Below, piece by piece: positions 61,145-64,000 of a DNA stretch of 64,000 bases. Source of the DNA: Heterostelium album PN500 (Eukaryota > Evosea > Eumycetozoa > Acytosteliales > Acytosteliaceae). The position numbers were made by a program, and so were the translations under genes. The notes beneath the pieces were generated by a model. That model had not been told where the DNA came from. It made no database searches and was given only the letters and a program-made list of their open reading frames with translations. The stretch spans positions 434,001 through 498,000 of the forward strand of contig NW_008805065.1 of NCBI RefSeq assembly GCF_000004825.1. Reading direction: 5' to 3'. Every line of letters starts with the position of its first letter. The stretch's first letter is position 1.

Positions 61145-62863
61145 TCAACGTCTTCCTATTTCAAGGTATTTTGGATTTACTCCAGCTACAGAGAATGATA
61201 GATTCAATTTCTGATTGATTTGATTGAGACTGCTGATGGTGTCTTTCTCGGTGATGTTGAGGTGATGGCATTGCATACGACAGAGATATCTGGTGTTTGT
61301 GTGTGTTAGGAATTTAATAAGTTCATGCTCGTTCGACCTAGAAACAAAGTGATCGATTTTCATAAATGATAGTTGATTGTCATTGTTTTCTGTGATTGCT
61401 GATAACAGGTCGTTGTAGTTTACTTTGTTTTTGCTCTGTCTGGGTGCTGGTTCATTAAGTTCCAAGTGTCGCAGTGATTTACTGGTTCTGACAAACGCTA
61501 CAACCAGATCAAAGATATGCCAATACTCTTTGCCGATAACCAGTTTTTCAAGGTTTACCAAAGCGTTGCTAGTCAATCCAATATCCATTAGTTCAGGTTT
61601 TAGCGGTGATGTCAGCTGACAGTCAATCTGTAGTTTCTTCAAATTCGAATGGAATTTGAGTGTAAGTGGATTTGGGGTTGGTGATGGTATTGGTTTTGGA
61701 TCGGTAATTTCAATGTAGAATTCATTCAAGTGGCTAGAACCTGAGAAGATGTCGATTGTTTCGATATCTACTGGCAGTCCCGACGGCAGTGTAATTGTTT
61801 TGATGTTACTGTTTGTTCTCATTACTTGTGTCATTCCATTGGGAATCTTCTCGAAATGCGATTGGTTAAGCAAATTTGCTCTGGTGATAGTAACACTCTC
61901 TAGCTTTTCGTGGCTGGCAAGTTGTTCCAACTCCACTGTAAGGTTGGTAGCGAGATGTTTTAGGTTTTTCGGTAGATGCGATAGCACTGCTTTATTGAAT
62001 GGCAAATTACAATCGATATTGAGTGTAAGGGAGGTGAGATTAGGATGGTTATCGAAAAACTTGATCAGTCCATTCGATTCGAATTTACAAAATCTGGTGT
62101 GGATCGTCAGACTTTCGAGATCTTTCAGGACTGGCGAGAGAACCACCAGAACTGTCTCTATGACATTGGTTGCTTTAGTGTTGGTGTGATAACCTTGACT
62201 TTGTTGGTAACCAAGATATGAAATCTTTAGGCTGCGAAGCGATGCTCTCTCAACGGTTTGTTTGGTTTTCGGATCTGTTGTGTTTGAGAATTTCATAAAG
62301 TTGGAAACCGTTTGTTGAACGTTCACTAGTGGCGGCGACGAATTGAAATCCAACTCGAGATTCTGAACAGTCGAGTAGATAGGACCGAGTTTGAAATAAT
62401 CGATTTTGTTGTCTTGATGAATGCCACTGATTTGGTCGATACTATCGGGTATATAATAGCTCGTTTTCACGATCGAACTAACATACTTCATTGGACAATA
62501 GGCATTGGCAAGATGTGGTAAATAGCTTGTCAGCGATGAATTTACACTACTATTCGCTCTTGTCACTGCAAAGTATGAATTCTTACTGAATAGCGCAGAG
62601 ACAGACTCGAACCACGCTCGACAAACCAAACCCAATTTCAATCGATACGGAAGCAACAATGATTTATCATGCCACATATACTCTATTATCTTTCTCTGAA
62701 GCAACAGATTGAATCTACACTCTACTGGTTCCACCCGGATGTTGTTCTTCAATTTATCATTATCGAAATCATCGTAATCATACTCGATTCCACCAAAGAA
62801 ATCGATTTCATTGATCAAACCATATAAATCAATATTATTATTTATTTGATCTGTCATTTGCAA
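61145..62863 (-). CDS. F-box-like leucine-rich protein
   Basis: About 570 codons; ATG 62857 (MTDQINNN) or 62863. An acidic N-terminus of ~45 residues precedes the F-box-like block LLLQRKIIEYMWHDKSLLLP, then YRLKLGLVCRAWFESVSALF. Leucine-rich segments follow (LKDLESLTIHTRFCKFE, HPNLTSLTLNIDCNLPF, LVNLEKLVIGKEYW). The LGLVxKxWF signature links it to the genes at 21455 and 38305. Probably a substrate receptor, by analogy. Confidence 0.83.
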   Translation of the reverse strand: MQMTDQINNNIDLYGLINEIDFFGGIEYDYDDFDNDKLKNNIRVEPVECRFNLLLQRKIIEYMWHDKSLLLPYRLKLGLVCRAWFESVSALFSKNSYFAVTRANSSVNSSLTSYLPHLANAYCPMKYVSSIVKTSYYIPDSIDQISGIHQDNKIDYFKLGPIYSTVQNLELDFNSSPPLVNVQQTVSNFMKFSNTTDPKTKQTVERASLRSLKISYLGYQQSQGYHTNTKATNVIETVLVVLSPVLKDLESLTIHTRFCKFESNGLIKFFDNHPNLTSLTLNIDCNLPFNKAVLSHLPKNLKHLATNLTVELEQLASHEKLESVTITRANLLNQSHFEKIPNGMTQVMRTNSNIKTITLPSGLPVDIETIDIFSGSSHLNEFYIEITDPKPIPSPTPNPLTLKFHSNLKKLQIDCQLTSPLKPELMDIGLTSNALVNLEKLVIGKEYWHIFDLVVAFVRTSKSLRHLELNEPAPRQSKNKVNYNDLLSAITENNDNQLSFMKIDHFVSRSNEHELIKFLTHTNTRYLCRMQCHHLNITEKDTISSLNQINQKLNLSFSVAGVNPKYLEIGRR

Positions 62864-63237
62864 GACTAAACTCTCAAATAATTAATAAAACATCAAATAT
62901 ATTACAGATGATTATATAAATACATACAACTATCGTTCATTGAGATTTTAAAATTGATGATAGTTTGTTAAACATTTTTTTTTACAAAGTTTGAATTATT
63001 CATAAAAATTTCCTAAAAAAGCAAAATATTTAATTCATTTTATTTTCAAAAATTTCTTATCTTTTTTTGCTTCTATTTTGCAAAGAAAGTGGGTCTTTAT
63101 TACCAAAAAGCTCACTTTTTTTTTTTAAGTATTAACAGTTTTTGAAAAAAAAAATCAAAAATAAGATGGAATTATGATCATACGATTTTTTTCACACCAC
63201 GAAAACAACTGAAAAATAGTTTTCGTTCACTGTTAAA
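62864..63237. other. Spacer between divergent genes
   Basis: Shared upstream region of an F-box-like gene (minus) and an FNIP gene (plus); AT-rich with A and T runs. No gene. Confidence 0.6.
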
Positions 63238-64000
63238 ATGATAATAGTCAGCAATATATCACATCTATTATTGGCAAAGATAATCAGTTATCTCGATGAT
63301 AATATAGATAGAATTTGTTTTACTCTTGTGTGTAGACGTTGGTTTAACGATAGGCACAGATATCTATTGTTTAATGATATAAAACATGTAGGAGTTCCAA
63401 ATATGTCGAAAATCTGTATGAATTCCTATAAATCATTGATAAATGATTCGATGCAACAAAAAAGATCTAAAATGATCATGGGACCGAATAATCGATACAA
63501 ATATTATAGCTCTGGTATTCAAACAGGTAATTAGATTTATCTATAGAAGTCTGTAACAAAATACTAATGTTTCTAATCGATAGGTTTAAATTTAGCTACG
63601 ATCAATATCAGTGGTAGTAACAGCAATACTACTTCTTATGTATTGGCAGAGAATCTCTATCAAATTGAATCGAATTCAAACATAACCAATATAAAACGAT
63701 GCTTGACATTGAAAGATAAATTCCCTCCGAGTTTAACATCGTTGTCATTGGATCAAGCTTTTGAAGAACCACTATTTAGAGATTGTTTTCCTCAGAGTTT
63801 GCGGAAATTGAGATTGAATAAAGATACACAACCGCTTGGACATGGTGTTCTACCGTCGTCACTAGAGAAACTGATTATCGTAAAACTAATGCATCCAATC
63901 GAACCAGGTGTATTGCCAGCATCACTAAGATCTTTGTATATTATATATTCAAAGATCGAAGGTTTTCTTAAGGTTGGATCGTTACCAAACCAACTTGAAT
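63238..64000 (+). CDS. FNIP-repeat protein with F-box-like start (3' end beyond window)
   Basis: Exon 1 63238-63526 and exon 2 from 63584; the intron is GT-AG and the joint reads IQTG|LNLATINISG in phase. F-box-like start: LLLAKIISYLDDNIDRICFT then LVCRRWFNDRHRYLLF. FNIP-type units follow: FPPSLTSLSLDQAFEEPLF, FPQSLRKLRLNKDTQPLGHG, VLPSSLEKLIIVKLMHPIEP. The frame is open at the window end. Confidence 0.85.

Overview
The window looks like nuclear DNA of a dictyostelid social amoeba. Spacers are very AT-rich with long A/T runs and codons are A/T-ending. Introns are few, short and AT-rich with GTAAGT-like donors. Proteins carry Asn, Gln, Ser and Thr runs, and dictyostelid families are present (FNIP repeats, F-box-like 'IxYLW' proteins, NGHLEVVKWLHENRTEGC ankyrin proteins). 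The coding parts are less AT-rich than I would expect of Dictyostelium discoideum, so another genus seems likelier; I cannot name the species.

Layout. 1-2.2 kb: 5' part of an ABCA-type transporter gene. 2.9-6.2 kb: six-exon gene for a HAM1/BPI-like lipid-binding-type protein. 7.1-9.6 kb: three-exon HTTM (gamma-carboxylase-like) membrane protein, preceded by a 1.5 kb spacer holding two structured GC-richer islands. 11.1-15.6 kb: an ankyrin protein and a protein of about fifteen 42-residue TPR-like repeats. 15.8-31.9 kb: paralogue-rich block with ankyrin genes and their relics, SAP/F-box-like genes, two tandem MTIFEN F-box-like genes, med20, tRNA-Gly(ACC) and a decayed Tc1/mariner element with ~219-bp terminal repeats. 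32.9-36.0 kb: CWF19L2 splicing-factor homologue and a coiled-coil protein. 36.3-46.9 kb: more ankyrin and F-box-like genes, including a ~2 kb segmental duplication whose two copies are separated by retroelement debris. 47.1-55.9 kb: surface/secreted genes (a Cys-rich GPI-type protein, a Pmp-like beta-helix protein, a tiny SVWC-domain protein), a small membrane protein and a B-box/kelch-like protein. 56.0-64.0 kb: a fourth MTIFEN gene, a RING/ZZ-like ligase, two FNIP-repeat genes (the last runs off the end) and an F-box-like protein.

There are no operons. The main theme is local birth and death of repeat-protein families: at least six intact ankyrin genes plus relics, four MTIFEN genes plus a relic, three other F-box-like genes and two FNIP genes. 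By family knowledge F-box-like, FNIP and ankyrin proteins are often substrate receptors or protein scaffolds; that this cluster is a recognition repertoire is my inference.

Exon joints were read by eye from GT-AG signals and frame. Three gene starts stay uncertain (TPR-like gene, small Cys-rich gene at 16.7 kb, med20 first exon), and one ABCA exon joint does not fit cleanly.
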